Origin: Calliopum simillimum
Taxonomy: Eukaryota; Arthropoda; Insecta; Diptera; Lauxaniidae
Direction: 5' to 3'
Length of the DNA: 64,000 nt
NCBI GenBank assembly: GCA_951812925.1
Contig: OX638369.1
Coordinates: forward strand, 49,099,061 to 49,163,060
The position numbers and the translations under genes are program-made. Below the pieces are notes generated by a model. It ran no database searches. It was not told the DNA's origin and saw only the letters and a program-made list of their open reading frames with translations. The number at the start of each line of letters is the position of its first letter. Position 1 is the first letter of the stretch. Positions 1 to 13,345 of this stretch are shown piece by piece.

Positions 1-14
1 AGATTCTAAAATAA

Positions 15-1139
15 CACTGTGGAACAAAATTTGGTCGAAAAAAATTAACTCGGATCGATATTGGCTCAAAAGTTATTAACAATATAGTGATGTCGTGCAA
101 GTCTTTTTTCAGCATTAGAGAAAAACAACGCATCATACGAAAAAAGTGTATATGGCATAAAATGCTTAGAATTATCTAAGGAATATGTGTGAATTTTTTC
201 AGAATTTTCTGAGACATTTTATAATTTTTCAAAAGGTCCGAAAAAAAAATTTGATATGTTCCAAAAAAACTCACACGTATTCCTTAGATAATTCTAAGCA
301 TTTTGTGCCATATACACTTTTTTCCTAGGATGCCTTATTTTTCTCTAATGCTGAAAAAAAGACTTGCACGACATCACTATATTGTTAATAACTTTTGAAC
401 CAATATCGATTACCCCAATTTTTTTTCTGAAATATAGTTTCTTGGCAAGTGGAGAGTGCTTACCTATTTTTTAAAGTTTTCTCAGAGACGAAGAAGTTGC
501 TTTATTTTTATGTACCTATTTGAAATAGGGATTTTCAATAATAAATGAAACATTTTTTTACAAATCAAAAACACCATTTTATTCCCCGACCTATGCTAAA
601 TATCTCTACAAAAAACATTTTTACAAAATCTTTACTAGTTGTCAGAAAACATAATTTTGTTAAAGCCTTTTTTACGTTTAATTTCTTAGATGGCTCACTT
701 GAGAAATTTTTGCCATATGCCACATATATTATACCAAAGTGTTTGTATGGATCTCAGCTATAGGTTAAAAGACAAAAATCCACCACTCGGGTGATTACTA
801 TTGAGCCGAATGTCATAAAAGGCGAAAAATATCACTTTTTTGGGAATTTTGTGCTCTAACTTGCCGGAAATGCATTTTAAAGGACCAATTTGTTGGTAAA
901 AGTTGTAGATATAGACGAGACGAACAAAACCCCATCATCAGATGCAATAAAACTTAATTTGCTTAAGAGATATATCGAAAAAACCACATAGTTCAAGGTC
1001 CAAAATTCAAACGGCCTTTTCTCGAAAACTAGAGCCAACTTGAACAAAATGGGCCAAATGGTCTTTTTTTTACCTATATTTTCACCCCGCAGCGTCAGAT
1101 CCGAGTTAACTTTTTTCGACCAAATTTTGTTCCACAGTG
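15..1139. mobile_element. 1.1 kb TIR element, CACTGTGG termini
   Basis: Both ends carry a ~40 bp inverted repeat: the left end begins CACTGTGGAACAAAATTTGG and continues to a GGATC motif, and the right end (about 1097-1139) is its reverse complement with few mismatches. TAA flanks both ends (12-14 and 1140-1142), fitting a 3 bp target duplication. No transposase is recognisable; reading frames inside are short and uninformative, so this is a non-autonomous element. A 3 bp TAA duplication would suit a PIF/Harbinger-like mechanism, while CACTGTGG resembles Transib-type ends, which normally make 5 bp duplications; the superfamily is unresolved. Confidence 0.75.
55..409. repeat. Internal palindrome, ~140 bp arms
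   Basis: Left arm about 55-193 and right arm about 270-409 are reverse complements with scattered mismatches, separated by ~75 bp. Matching blocks include the segment around TTAGAATTATCTAAGGAATA (left) and its complement after 270, and the GTGATGTCGTGCAAGTC segment with its complement near 360-376. The palindrome lies wholly inside the 15-1139 element, near its left end, and would fold into a long hairpin as RNA or single-stranded DNA. Confidence 0.8.
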
Positions 1140-1142
1140 TAA

Positions 1143-3960
1143 GTCACACTAAAAAATTCTGACTTGTTTCGCTGAATTCTGACTTTCTTTGAATAGGCAC
1201 GAAAACTACTTCTATTTTTGTCACGTTCGTTTTGTGTCTTTTTTTGTGTGTATCTTGGAACCAGGACTTTGCCTGCTATTAACGTTGGCACTAATTATAG
1301 TGCTACCTAAGAGCTATAATGTAAATTAAAAACTAATACTGCTTCTAATATTTTTGCACTTTAAATGTGTGCGACGGTCACGTTCGTTACTTGGGAAATG
1401 CTTATATATATTTATGCTTTGTAGTTAAGGCTTAATATGTAACTGAAATATCTAATAAAAATCACTTTATTTCATACTTTATCAAAGATATGAAATCATA
1501 AAATATTATTGATTTCTTGAATGCCATAAAATATGAAAACATCAACTTAAATTCTCAGATTTCCAGAAAAAATAAACCAATTTAAATTTACTGACCATAA
1601 CCCAAATAAATAAAGGGGAAAAAAATCTCATGCTTAAAAATTTGCTATTAAAGTTATGACATCAATTTACAAAAAAAAAAAGATTTTTAGGAAAAAAATT
1701 CTTAAAAAAACAATTTAAAAGTATAATAAAATTTTATAGATTTTCCGGTGGTACATATATGTGTGCACTTTCCAACATATCATAATTATAATAAAAAAAA
1801 ATAAGTATTGAAAAACCCAAATAGCCATTACACTTAAATTTCACAATAAATTACAATTCGAGTGGTAAACCGATGCTAAACTGTTAGAAAGAAACACTCT
1901 AGGTTGCCACACACACGAAATTCGTACTACTTACGTAGGTACTGTGTTCCAAGAGGCATAAAGAGTTGCTACACAGAAAGAAAATTAAATTCTTAGCAAA
2001 ACTCTTGACCCGAATAATCAGACTGCTTAGAATGCCTCATTTTGGAAAATTTTATATCAAGTGCTCTTAATTTTGTTGTATTTCCAATAAAGTTTTTTAG
2101 TTATTTGTATTGTCCCACTGAAAAACAAATTCAGTTGCCTTAAAGCAGACATCATTAAAACAAATATATTAAAAAGATGTCTTATAATTCAAAACATGTT
2201 TATACAATTGACATTCACCTCAATTGGCTGTATGAATAACTCGAATGATGTAGGGTTTTTTGAGGCGAAAAATGGTTCCATTACAAAAAGAGTTGTATGA
2301 AATGATTGTCCGGAATCACAAACTGTATTAAATTGGTCAATATTAAGCAAAATATTCTCTGACGCAAAAACAATTGAGTGTGCCATATGAAGTACCTCTT
2401 TTGTAAATCACAATAAAAAATTTTGAAAATCTTGAAAAAGCAAAAAGAAAAAAATATATTAGTCCTTTCGTAAAGAAATTTCTTTTGTGTATTCTTTATA
2501 AAACGGCTATTAACTAGATATTGTTTTTTGTTGTACGATTTTTTTCTCTTTAAAAAATTTATAAGTTGCGCACACACTCAATTGGATTTTAATATAGGGC
2601 TCCTACGTCCGTCCGTCCGTCCAACCGTCTGTCTGTTGATATGTATGCCTGCTGTCTGTCCATCCGTTCATTCGAAAGTCCCTGCTGACTCGTTGTAGTC
2701 GTCGCTCACTTAACCTAAACAAACCTTTGCTTCGGTATTTAAATTGCCTAGCGTCTGGTTGCTTTATTTATTTTTATTTTGTTTTTGTTTTCTTGTGTTT
2801 TTCTCTTTTCATATGACTTTTCATTGGTAAATTCGTAATTTATTTTCTTCCTTTTTGATTTTGTTTTACTTTTTCTTTAGGATTTTTTCTCGTTTTTTTG
2901 TTTCATGTTTATACCACACTCATCATCAGCTGCAGCAGCGGCATCAAAGATATATTTTTTTTTTCGATTTTGCTTAATATGCCGCAATGCTGTACAGTGG
3001 GGAGTTTTTCAGAAGAATTACAGCAATTATGTATTGTTTAATAAAAACATTTTAATCGAGTGAAATCAAGTTAAATGTACCATAATGGAATAAAATTCGA
3101 CCTGGAATTTTGTGTGTGACACTAGAATAACGTAAATTGTGTTAAATCTGTTCGCATGTTCATCTTTCGAGCAAGGAATTTTGAAACCGTTTTTTATTTG
3201 AGGCCCAATTTTCAAGCTATTGACCAAAATCCCTTCTGTGGTTCTCTTTACGCGACCATGACCACTATATGAAAGCCATTCGAACTCATTATTCAAGAAC
3301 TTAATTAAAAAAGACCTGCTTGTTCAATTAACTAAACAACATGCGATTACGTGGCTTGTGCCCAGTCAGATAATAAACAAGTTGCAAGTATTTGTCAGCA
3401 AGTGGCTCAAGCCGCCGAATTCTAGTCCTTTAATGAAGCCAAACATTCGTAGCTCTCAAGCTACCTGAATGGGGTGAATAGACCCAATGATTTCCGTAGG
3501 TAAAAGAGGAGATTATAAAAACCTTACCCAAATCTCTTGCGATTTTGGGATGCGTTTTGGAAACTTTCTTCGGAAACCACCCAACGAAATTGACCGCCAT
3601 ACGCTAGAGTGGTAGAGTAGCCCACTCACTCAAAAGACTGCTTAAGAATATAATCAAAGGACCGGTAAAGTCTTGGATAGAATTCAAAGTCATTTGAAAT
3701 AATAATGCTTTATTACAAATTAATGTTTTAATTCCGAGGAATTTTGACGAGCATTTTTGCAAAATTTGCAAAATATTGAAATATTTTGGATATTGTAGGC
3801 GAGCCAAAATTGGCTCACTTTTGTTCCACGCTGACACACTTGACCTAGACCAAGACTCAATGCTCGAGAACAAGACTAAGGGCAAGATTGCTATAGTCTT
3901 GGTTTGCTCATCACAGGATTAAGTTGATGGGATCATACTATATTTGTTAAATTTTACACG
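1143..3960. other. AT-rich non-coding stretch
   Basis: No supportable gene. It holds homopolymer-rich DNA, a GTCC/GTCT simple repeat at 2606-2638 and a T-rich stretch with CAG triplets near 2930. A slightly less AT-rich piece at about 3300-3900 gives short frames on both strands, but I recognise no protein family and see repeated stops. Confidence 0.5.
2606..2638. repeat. Simple repeat (GTCC)n/(GTCT)n
   Basis: Tandem GTCC units pass into GTCT units over about 33 bp. The next ~40 bp carry looser CTGTC and CCGTTC motifs. Confidence 0.8.
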
Positions 3961-4355
3961 CCGGACAAAAATTTGTCCCACCTTTTTTACTATGTTAGAA
4001 ATAGAGAACGACCATGAATTATACACCATTAGAAAGGTATTTGTGCGTAAATGTGCACAAGTTAAAATTATTTTATTATTTTGCCTTTAAGCCAGGTAAA
4101 ATTTCCATATTAACAACAACAAAATACGCGGTCACACAGAGCTGACAAGAGGACACAGCATAAAGAGAAAGACCAAAACCTGACTGATACTGACTTCATG
4201 TTTTTGTGTTTTCCTTTCTTTTCACTTTTCTTCTTGCTGGAGATGATAAATCAGCTTTTCTATTTTGTACCAAATATCAAAAAAAGTACTAAACCTGTCT
4301 AAAAAGTACCAAAATTTTTCAATGCATTTGTGGTCAAATTTTGACAATTGGGAGA
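3961..4355 (+). repeat. Dispersed ~390 bp repeat, copy 1
   Basis: This shares a long collinear series of motifs with 5932-6300 and 25017-25488: GACAAAAATTTGTC, then CCTTTTTTACTA, a TTAGAAAGGTATTTGTG block, GCCAGGTAAAAT, a TGACTTCATGTTTTT block, AAAAAGTACTAAA, AAAAGTACCAAAA and a terminal TCAAATTTTGAC. No coding capacity is seen. Ends are set by loss of similarity; no convincing terminal inverted repeat or target duplication was found. Confidence 0.75.
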
Positions 4356-5931
4356 TTCTAGTAATTATGTAATCCCCCTAAAAATCTCTTTACTTAAAGA
4401 CACCGATTTTCTAAAGATCTTTCAGAGATTCTTATTTCCAAAATTTTTCCTCAGATAGAAGACAAAGTTAATCATATTGGTTTAGCTGACAATACATACT
4501 TCGGACTAATTTCCAAATCAAAAACGTTTGACTCCACTGTGTTTGAAGGAAGTGTCAGAAATTGAAAACATCTGCTGCTGTTAGTGTTTTTTTTTTCTTT
4601 TCTGTAGCCTGACTGGCTAACTTCCCTATCTGCTGCAGCCGCTGCTTCTTTTTCGTAATTTCTTCTTCTTATTTACTGTTTTTCCCTAAACGAAGAACCA
4701 GCAAGCAGCCGTGTGTTGCAGCGCTGACGATGACGACGGCAACGGCGACGACGGACATTTTTATTTACTCTGCTTTTAGGAGTACAAACGGATTTTTTTT
4801 TTTTTAAATTTTTCTGCCTTTCATTTCATTGCTATTTTACTTTTTGATTGCTTGGAATTTATTTTCTAAGCAAAAAAAAAAATCCAAATTTTTTTCTGTT
4901 GATTTGATTCTTGGTGAACTACGTCGTTATAGTATGTGGAGAGATTTTTGTGTAGACTTTTTGTTCCAGATTTGTTAAATAAAAAACGAAATTCTTTTTT
5001 TTTGTTCAGTTTTTTGCCTCGTTATTTGGTTTTTTGTTTAGGCTTTTGTGGTGTGATAAAAGCATTTAATTTCATTTATTTTTCATTACATCTTTAAATT
5101 ACTTTTCTAAAGAATTTTATGTTGTATGGAAATAATTTGTTTTGTTTTTCTTTTTTTTTTTTTTTTAAAAAAACATTACGTTTCTTCTTTCAGCCTAGCT
5201 GTTTGTTTATTCGATTGTTTGCATAAATTAAAATGTTGTGTTGAAAAACAACACGAGTTAAACAAACATTTTGTTTATGAAAAGCTTCAGGAAAAAAAGG
5301 GGAGAGGAAATGTTGTGCCAAATACCTGTCATGAAAAAAACTTTTTTGAATTAGCTATGTACGAGTATGTACTTAGGTATGAATTTGGAAGTTTTTTTCG
5401 CTTTAAGTTAAGCAAAATTACACAAATAAATGATATCTGTAGAATTGCAATTGAAGCTACCTTTTGTTAGTCTTTCTATTGTAAGTTAAACAATAATACT
5501 TGTACATTAGATATCTTTCTACCTACTTCAGTTCGATTACCTGCTTAAAGCTCCTATACAGCTTCTAGTTTTTGAGCCATAATATATTAATAGCCAATAA
5601 AACACGATATCTAAAATTTTACTGGCATCGTAGGTAGGGCGTGCCGGAGAATAAAAAGTTTTTGAAATCAAGATCGCCTTAATACAGAAAAGCTATACTT
5701 TGGGTTGTTTAATTATCATTGTGTTCAAACAAAGCAATATCTCTGCAGCGATCGCGACTTAAATTTTGGGAATTTGGCCTATAACATAGTGAAAGAACAA
5801 AATTTTGAATGAAATTTCTGATTCCGATTCTGGCAATCGTTTTTTCTCTAACACTTAATGATTAAGAAATCCAAAACTAGAAGTTAAAAACGTTTTGTGG
5901 CTATTTTTAAGGTTATCTATATAATAATACA
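4356..5931. other. AT-rich non-coding stretch
   Basis: No gene seen. It contains a CTGCTG/GCAGCC-rich island at about 4560-4760 (including GACGATGACGACGGCAACGG), several T tracts, and a 114-codon open frame at 5126-5470 whose translation is dominated by homopolymer residues and which I regard as chance. Confidence 0.5.
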
Positions 5932-6300
5932 CAAGAGAAAAATTTGTCCTACCTTTTTTACTACATTAGAAAGGGAACAAGACTTTAAATTATTCACCAT
6001 TAGAACAGTATTTATGTATAAATGTGCACAAAGCTAAAATTATTTTAATATTATGCCGTTAAGCCAGGTAAAATTAAATACAATTTTTTCAATATTAACC
6101 ACGACAGAATACTAAAAGCTGACTGACACTGACTTCATGTTTTTTTGTTTTCTTTTCGTTTCACATTTGTCATTGTATCATAGATGATAAATGAGCTTTT
6201 CTTTTTCGTACCGAATAACAAAAAAAGTACTAAATTTATCCAAAAAGTACCAAAATTCTTTAATACATTTGTCGTCAAATTTTGACCATTGGGCAATTTT
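5932..6300 (+). repeat. Dispersed ~390 bp repeat, copy 2
   Basis: Same orientation and motif order as 3961-4355, with clear single-base divergence and small indels. It starts near the ACACAAGAGAAAAATTTGTC motif and ends near TCAAATTTTGACCATTGGGC. Non-coding. Confidence 0.75.
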
Positions 6301-6940
6301 AGTTTGTGTAATATGACAACGTAATTAATAATCCTTAAACCTGATAAGGTAAATGTTGAAAATACTTTTGTTTTTCTTCAAAACCTATTTTAGGCTATAT
6401 TAATATATATATTTTGCTCCAAAATATTCTTACCTCAAAAAGTTTTTTAATGTTTTGAGTTAAGTATACAGAAACATGAAGAAAAAACTGTTCTACTTTT
6501 CAGTCTAGTTAATTTTTTTTAATATAATCTCTCCAATTTTATATAAAAAATAAAAAGCAGAAAGCTTCAAAATTCCATACAAATGACCCATAATAATCGG
6601 TTGCTTGACAAATATCACTTTTTTAGCTTAATGGAATCAATTCCACATCATCACGTAAACTTTTTGTGGAAATAGAGTACAATTTTATTCATTTTTAGCA
6701 AAATGTCAGCCAATTTATATTATCGCATTACTTTTGCTTCGAAATGGACAAATTGTGATTGGGTTTTAAAGATAAGACTGGTATTTTCAACGCCTTTATA
6801 AATTTCATGGAAATTGTTTTTTTTTTTTTTCTATGTCTGTGATATTGAAAAACTCAAAAGCGTAAAAATGCAATATCTCCTGAAAAAAAAAGAAATACCT
6901 TACGGTTTGCCTATTTGGGTATTTAATCAACATACAGTCA
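6301..6940. other. AT-rich non-coding stretch
   Basis: Nothing recognisable: homopolymer runs and no frame with family resemblance. Confidence 0.5.
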
Positions 6941-7589
6941 GGAAACAGGTTCGGAAAAACTTTGGCATATCAAAAACATGAAATTTTCTGGAATTTTGAA
7001 CATATATGAAGACAAATTTTCGAAAATTTGTAGCTATGGTCTTGGGGATAATAGAATTTTTAACGTAAAAGGCTGTAGAATAATATTACATATTTGAAAA
7101 CGTTCCACACTTTAGGACTATAACAATTTTTTTACTGTTGTGAAGGCTTTCCAAATTAGGTACACTCAGGAAGCTGGTTCGGGAGAACTAAAGAAAATCA
7201 AAAACATGAAATTTTCTGGGACTTTGAACATATATAAAGGCATATCTTCTCATTGGTTCTAGCAACAGCTATATTCGTTGTGGTTACTTGCGCTATTTTT
7301 TTTTATCTTGTTTAGTACTGTACTTTGAAACATCCTACTTTTCGTCCAAGAATATAAAACATCCTTCTTTTCATAAAAAAATATGAAACATCATACTTTT
7401 TGTTAAAAAATTTGAAACGTTCTACTTTTCTTCCAAGAGTATCTTTCTTTTCATGAAAGAAATGAAACGTTCTACTTTTCGTCTTTGGTGTCGATATAAA
7501 GACACATCTTCTCATTGGTTCTAGCGACAGCTATGTTCGTTGTGGTAACTTTCGCTAATTTTTTTTATCTTGTTTAGTACTGTACTTTG
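6941..7589. repeat. Nested direct repeats and short tandem array
   Basis: Two kinds of direct repeat are visible. A ~75 bp unit containing CAAAAACATGAAATTTTCTG occurs at about 6941-7020 and 7164-7235. A ~95 bp unit containing CTTCTCATTGGTTCTAGC and ending TTTAGTACTGTACTTTG occurs at 7230-7327 and 7491-7589. Between the two long copies, 7328-7490 holds about five degenerate units of GAAACATCCTACTTTTCGTC type. Confidence 0.8.
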
Positions 7590-9919
7590 TTTATATTAAG
7601 AGTACAAATTGCATATCTTTGAGCGTTTCTTCTAACTTTTTCTTCTTCTTTTTTCCTTTTTTTATTTAAATGTATTTTATTTTTTTATAATATATTATAT
7701 AATTTAAATAATTTGTATTAGCTTTTATGTATTTGCTTGTTACGAATATTTCAATAATTATTGCAATAGTTGGTTTATTATATACAATACGTAATCTTAC
7801 CAATGTGTAAAATATTTTATCTATTTAGTATACTAATGAATATATTTTTCTTTTCTTACAGGTGAGTTCATCTAAAATTTTGTAAAATTTTCTGGACCAT
7901 TTTCTGCACAATCTATTCTCAAGGATAAGTAGTTTCCTTAAATTTAATTAAAACGAGTTTTGAGCACTTGACATTTAAAGATTACATTTAGTTGTACGGT
8001 ATACCAACGAGAAGAATAATGTAACCTACGATAGTTCACAGCTCTAGAAAAGAATATTCCTCAAAACTGTTTTTATGTGTAATATAATTTTGATAATTTC
8101 GTAAACTATTTCTACGGTTTCTCATAGTTGATATCATCATTTGAACCAACTTCCGAAATTTTAATCTTTAAAGAAATCTGGTTCAACATATACTTAATTT
8201 TTTAGAATACTAATCCTCATAAATTACCATTACAAAATAAGACTTGATATACCATCAAAGAGAGCGAAAACAAAAAAAACTGGCACAAAACACTAATAAA
8301 ATTTCACAGTAAATGGTCAAATCGATAATACAAAGCTTTAATTTGTCGTTATTTCGGTTTTTTTCTTCTCAAATGTCTTATTAAATTCATTGGCCAATTT
8401 GTTGTGTAAATTGTGTATTTTTGAAAAAAATCATGATCCCACACTCTGCTGCTGCTATGATTATCGCCAAGCAATTAATCGATTAGGAAAGAACTCACAC
8501 AAAATGATGTTTCACATCATAGAAGCGAAAAGTTGTGTTAATGTCACTAAGATTTGGCACTCTTGAGAATATGTTAATTTGCATTTTTTGTATTTTGTTG
8601 TGTTGTTTCTTCATTTGTCTGTTTCTGTTGTTGTTGTTTGCTGTGTAAAATAATCCCTATTTAAATAAACACATTTGCATAAATACATATACTGGTATTA
8701 TTCACATTTACACGTACAACGAATACAATATCATATCATTTCGGTATCATATCACATCACATCATATATGGGGTATTTTATATATAATGCCGCGTGCAAC
8801 AAGTGTTTTTTCTTCGTGCTGGTTTTTGTGTGTTGGCATTTTTTTTTATATGGAAATTCATCGTAACTTTAAGCTTAAGATTAATTTGCATTTTTTTTAA
8901 ATAAAATTTATTACATAATCCAAAAAAAAAAAAAAAAAAAAAAATCATCAAGATATCAAATGATATTTAACACGCAAGCAATTTGTTAAAGATTTACAGA
9001 TAACTATTTTAAAGAATTAAAACATGGAGGCATTTAAAAGTTTTAAGGGATTTTTTACAAACGCATATGTTTAAAATTATTTTAGATTGAGGCCAGATAA
9101 AAAATATGCAAATTTGTATACGATTAATAATTGTTAACATGGTCACAGGTACAGGTTAAATTTAAAACAGGTTAGTGAAAAGAAACTAAATAAAATCTTT
9201 TTAAACGTAAAGAATGTTTTGAAATGAACATATTCTTAAAGCTTTATGAAAATTTTTGTTTTTATGTATATAAGTAGGTAAATTAGAAAGGGTCGATAAG
9301 TTTTATTTTTTTGCCAAAATGTACCTTTCGGAGAACCAAAAGCGCTCCGTTGGCATCTTACGAAAAAATTGTAGAAGGCAACAATACTTAGAATTTTTTG
9401 ACACGTTGGGCAAAAGATAAAACAAATAAAAAATTCTGCAGTTATAAGCAAAAAACATTTTTTTTTTTATATTTTCTTAAATTTTTATTTCTTTGTTATT
9501 GTTTTTTATTTGTTTTATTTGTTTTTATATTTTTTTATATATTTTTTATATTTTTTTTTTTATATTTTTTATTTTTTTTATTTTTTTTTTATTTTTTTTA
9601 TTTTTTTTCTTAATTTAATTTTTTTTTTTTGTCAAAACGGGCCTTCAAAAGAATTAAAAGTGCCTCAGGTTTTTAATTTTGAATCTGTATAGGGACTTTT
9701 TTTGCTTCATACAAATCGAATCAGTCGAATATTGATATGCATGTATACCTACTTACTAGTACCGATAACTGTTTCTATAATATCACGAGCATTCGATGAT
9801 TTCCTGTAGTAATTTTAAAAATAAAGCAATAATCTTAAATATCGCTAAACTCTGTCCATTTCTGGACTCTAAGCAGAAAACTACTTCGGATACCCACCAT
9901 TTTCTCGTACAAATGTATA
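7590..9919. other. AT-rich non-coding stretch with homopolymers
   Basis: No gene seen. It includes CATATCA/CACATCA microsatellite-like DNA near 8728-8768, an A tract at 8922-8943 and the T-rich tract at 9462-9632. Two diverged copies of a TTTTGCCAAAA...CCTTTC...AAAAG motif (about 9310-9350 and 9630-9665) bracket that tract. Confidence 0.5.
9462..9632. repeat. T-rich low-complexity tract
   Basis: About 170 bp of T with interspersed ATA/ATTT. Open frames here encode only F, Y, L and I and should not be read as genes. Confidence 0.9.
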
Positions 9920-10661
9920 CCCTGCAGGCAAACAGACTAGTTTAAGTGTAGTTCATTAACTTCTTCTGCCAACCAGAACTATTCCGAGTTCAACCCCTTA
10001 ACTTATAAGCATCTGTTCTTTTTTGTGTGTTGATTTCCTAAGAAATTTCAATTGACCCCTTTTGTATTACTTTTATACCAGTCCGGAGCTAGTTGTGGTG
10101 TGCTGTAGTCTTTTAACAACTAGTCTTCAACCAGTGGTTTCGTGTGTAGTCTACATATAGTAATATTTTTATTTTTTTTTTCTTTAATTGAGTTTATCAG
10201 GCCTGTTCCATAATCCATGTGGTTTCAATCACTTTTCATTTAGGAGGCTTTTTGATGAAAACGGTGAGTCACACAATAAAAAAATCGGAATCTTTTCTGT
10301 GGGGATTTACAGGTTCTGCAAATAATATTGATTCGCACTAAAGAAAAAGTTACTGTTTAGGAAATATCCAATAAAATCAAATTTTTCGACTTTTTGTGGA
10401 TTTTTAAAAATATTTACTTCCTGAACGGTTACTTTTTCGTTAATTCAAATTAATATTATTGTAGAACTTGTGATTCTACACAAAAAAGATTCTAATACTT
10501 TTTATCGTTCGACTTACCGTATTCATCACGATTCAAATTTATTTGCCCCTACAATCTGATATCAAACTGGCCCACACTGCATCCCATTTTCACTAGTTTT
10601 GGGCTAGTACTTACCATCAACTAGTATTTTTTGTAGACTGTCTCATATTTTAACTGCAGGG
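9920..10661 (+). mobile_element. TA-flanked element with CCCTGCAG ends, copy 1
   Basis: The left end reads CCCTGCAGGCAAACAGACTA and the right end is CTGCAGGG; both are bounded by TA (9918-9919 and 10662-10663). A second copy in the opposite orientation at 47730-47999 shares the left ~100 bp and the right ~130 bp, including a GATATCAAACTGGCCC motif and a GCATCCCATTTTCACTAGTT motif. No transposase is visible. The short TIR and TA duplication suggest a Tc1/mariner-mobilised MITE, but the family is not identified. Confidence 0.65.
10274..10508. repeat. Hairpin, ~88 bp arms
   Basis: Arms 10274-10361 and 10420-10508 are imperfect reverse complements (for example ACAGGTTCTGCAAATAATAT against ATATTATTGTAGAACTTGTG), separated by ~58 bp. 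It sits in the middle of the 9920-10661 element and has no counterpart in the 47.7 kb copy. Confidence 0.8.
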
Positions 10662-13345
10662 TAGTAATTTTTTTTTTTTGATATCTTTAGTTATTGAAAT
10701 TATTTTGAATATACTTTTTTCTCAGAACTTAATGGAGTATAAATAAAAAAAAAAAATTATTTTTATTTTAAAAGAAAAACGATTCTTTTTAATCTTGTTT
10801 GCCAAGAGCCCAAAATAAAAATCCAAAAAAGCGTTAAAATGCATATTTAAGTTTTTATTATATTTTATGAGAACTATTAGCCTTAGATTTAAAATTTTTT
10901 TTGACAATCATTATGTTTTAATTCTTCAATATCTAGTAAACATAATTTCCGAACAAAAATAATCTTCGCTTCGCTGTTTTACTTCAAAACCTACAAAAAA
11001 ATAACCTTCAAGATTCTCCAATATTTTATTTTTGTCGGTTAAGTCTTTTGAATGGCTAGGAATAGGTCGATATATTCAGATGTATAAAAATTCATTGATT
11101 TAAAACTCTCCAAAAAACATATTACAATTTGACGTTCTTCTTACAAAAATCAATTGTTACATCTCTATTTGTTTATTATCAAAAAGAGACATTGATGGTA
11201 TATTTTGATCTCTAGCATATTTGTACATAGTCTGCAGATCATAAAGTTGTGGGGAGAATATTAAAAATGACCAGCTCAAGACTTTTCCAACAGTCAATAT
11301 TACCATTAACTTATATCCATAATTAAAATAATACTGTGGAGTAGACAGACTCCTATTTTGAGACTGAGGCAATTTTGCACCGAATTCGCGTGCCTAACGA
11401 GTGTTTGATTCCTATTATAATGAAAAAAATTGTACTTATCTTGTTAAATCAATTAACTTATGCTTTGGATTTTTTTTAGTGTATTTCCGGATATGCAGAT
11501 TACTGATGAAGAATATTCAAGTTTTCTGGAAAACAAAACTTTTTCCCATAAATATAAAAAAACAATCTATAAATGTGCTAAATAACAGAAAAGTTTTATT
11601 CTCAAGCAAGAGCTAAAACACACGAATATTTTAACTACTTGAAAGGCAGAATAACCTTCAACATAGAACTTCTTACCCAATTAACACAAAACCAACAATT
11701 TTTTGAAAGATTCTTGAGAGTTTCAGTAACAAACCAAAAAAAGTCTTTTCCTATATATAAAAAATTAACTAAATAAAAACATTCGCAAAAATACACACCT
11801 ACGAAAACAAAATTGCTAAGAAGCACGGAAAGCGTTTTGTCTTTAAGACAAAGAATTTTTTGCAAATGCAGCAAAAACTATGAAAACCAAGAAAATAAAA
11901 TATACAAAAAAAAAAAAAAACGGTAACAAAAAAATAATTTGCAAAATATCTAGACAAAACATTTTGCAACTTAATATAATTTACTTCAGCTACTTATAAG
12001 TATAGGGGATATTAGTGCTTTGTAGAACATGCAATTTGTCTATATACAATACTTCAACATTTTTTTTTGGTTAATGTGAGGATACTTTGGACTAAAAACA
12101 TGTCTATAAATCTCAAAATGGGTTTTGCAGAAAAAGATTATTGCTTCCTACGACAAGATCAAGTCTTATTTATAAGAACTACCTTGTCTTGTTCTATATC
12201 ATGCTTTATTTGTATTTTTATAACTCCTGTATTTGTCTCTAAGATGTTAAAACCTTGATGCATATTTAAGCAAAATATCCAATAGTCTGTCGTTCTAGCA
12301 AGATCTTTTTCGGCTAGAAGCTTATCTCTTAACAGTCTAGCAGAGCTAAACTTTGAAATTGTGTGAAATTTGTGAAAACTGGCAATTGAACTTGAGATCA
12401 AAGTGCGTGGACTAACATAGCAGAGTACTGCGATTTAATTATTTTTATACATATATCATATACCATTTGTTTTGACATTTTCATACTTTCAAAATTTGAC
12501 GAAACATCTGCCTCTAGGCCCCAACATGCCCTATATACTGCATGCATATATGTATAGAGAAGACCTTTGTATTAATGTTTATGGAGATATACGATATATC
12601 ATATATACACATATTTATATGTATATGAGTATGTAAGCACATTTGTAGCCAAACAATTCATTCATTTATTTCGATGCAAAGAAAAAGCAACACATGGGCA
12701 GCTTTGGATTTTTTGTTGCATAATGAAAGTTTTTCTTCATTTTTGTTAAGAAATAAACCGATTACTTCTTCTTTATAAATATGGTTATATAATAAAAAAT
12801 AAAAAAAAAAAAAAACAAAACAATGCTTTTGTTGCCAATACAACATATACATAATGGTAACAACCAACAATAGAGGAAGTAGTTTGTATGGTAGAGGGAA
12901 GTAACGCCAAAAGAAAAATGAATAATGGTCAAAAAATATTGTGAGAAAATGTCTGAAAAATTATTGTGAAGAAAAACAGCAAATAATAAAAAAAAAAATA
13001 GTTCAGGAAAATATAACGAAAACCGCATATCAAAAGCAGACGACCACCATATCATAAATTAAAAATTGTGATATTTTGTGGGATGAAGTTTTATTAAATT
13101 TTTTGCGATAGCGCGGAGAGAACTTCATGGGTAGCAGAAATTAAGTTTTGCAATAAATGCAATAACAACTTTTTTCGATACTTAGAGGATTTTACTTTCC
13201 CTTTAATACTTTAGAATATTCTGTTTTATTTAACTACGCAGCTTAAATTTTAATAAATAAAATAAATATTGATGTTGAACTTTATGGCATAAGCAATTTT
13301 TTCATAAGTTTTTACTTTTTAATTTTTATACTTGGTAGCTTATAT
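10662..13345. other. AT-rich non-coding stretch
   Basis: No gene recognised. Short frames on both strands (for example 11157-11372, 12067-12258, 12762-13055) lack family resemblance and look like chance openings. TATATG-rich DNA lies near 12540-12640. Confidence 0.5.

Noticed and set aside
3604..3885. Minus-strand 93-codon frame as a transposase piece
   Set aside because: No recognised motif, and the other frames of the region have dense stops.
5126..5470. 114-codon frame
   Set aside because: Starts in a T tract (runs of F/L); no domain and no homologous motif.
9398..9692. Phe/Tyr-rich frames
   Set aside because: Pure translation of the T-rich tract.
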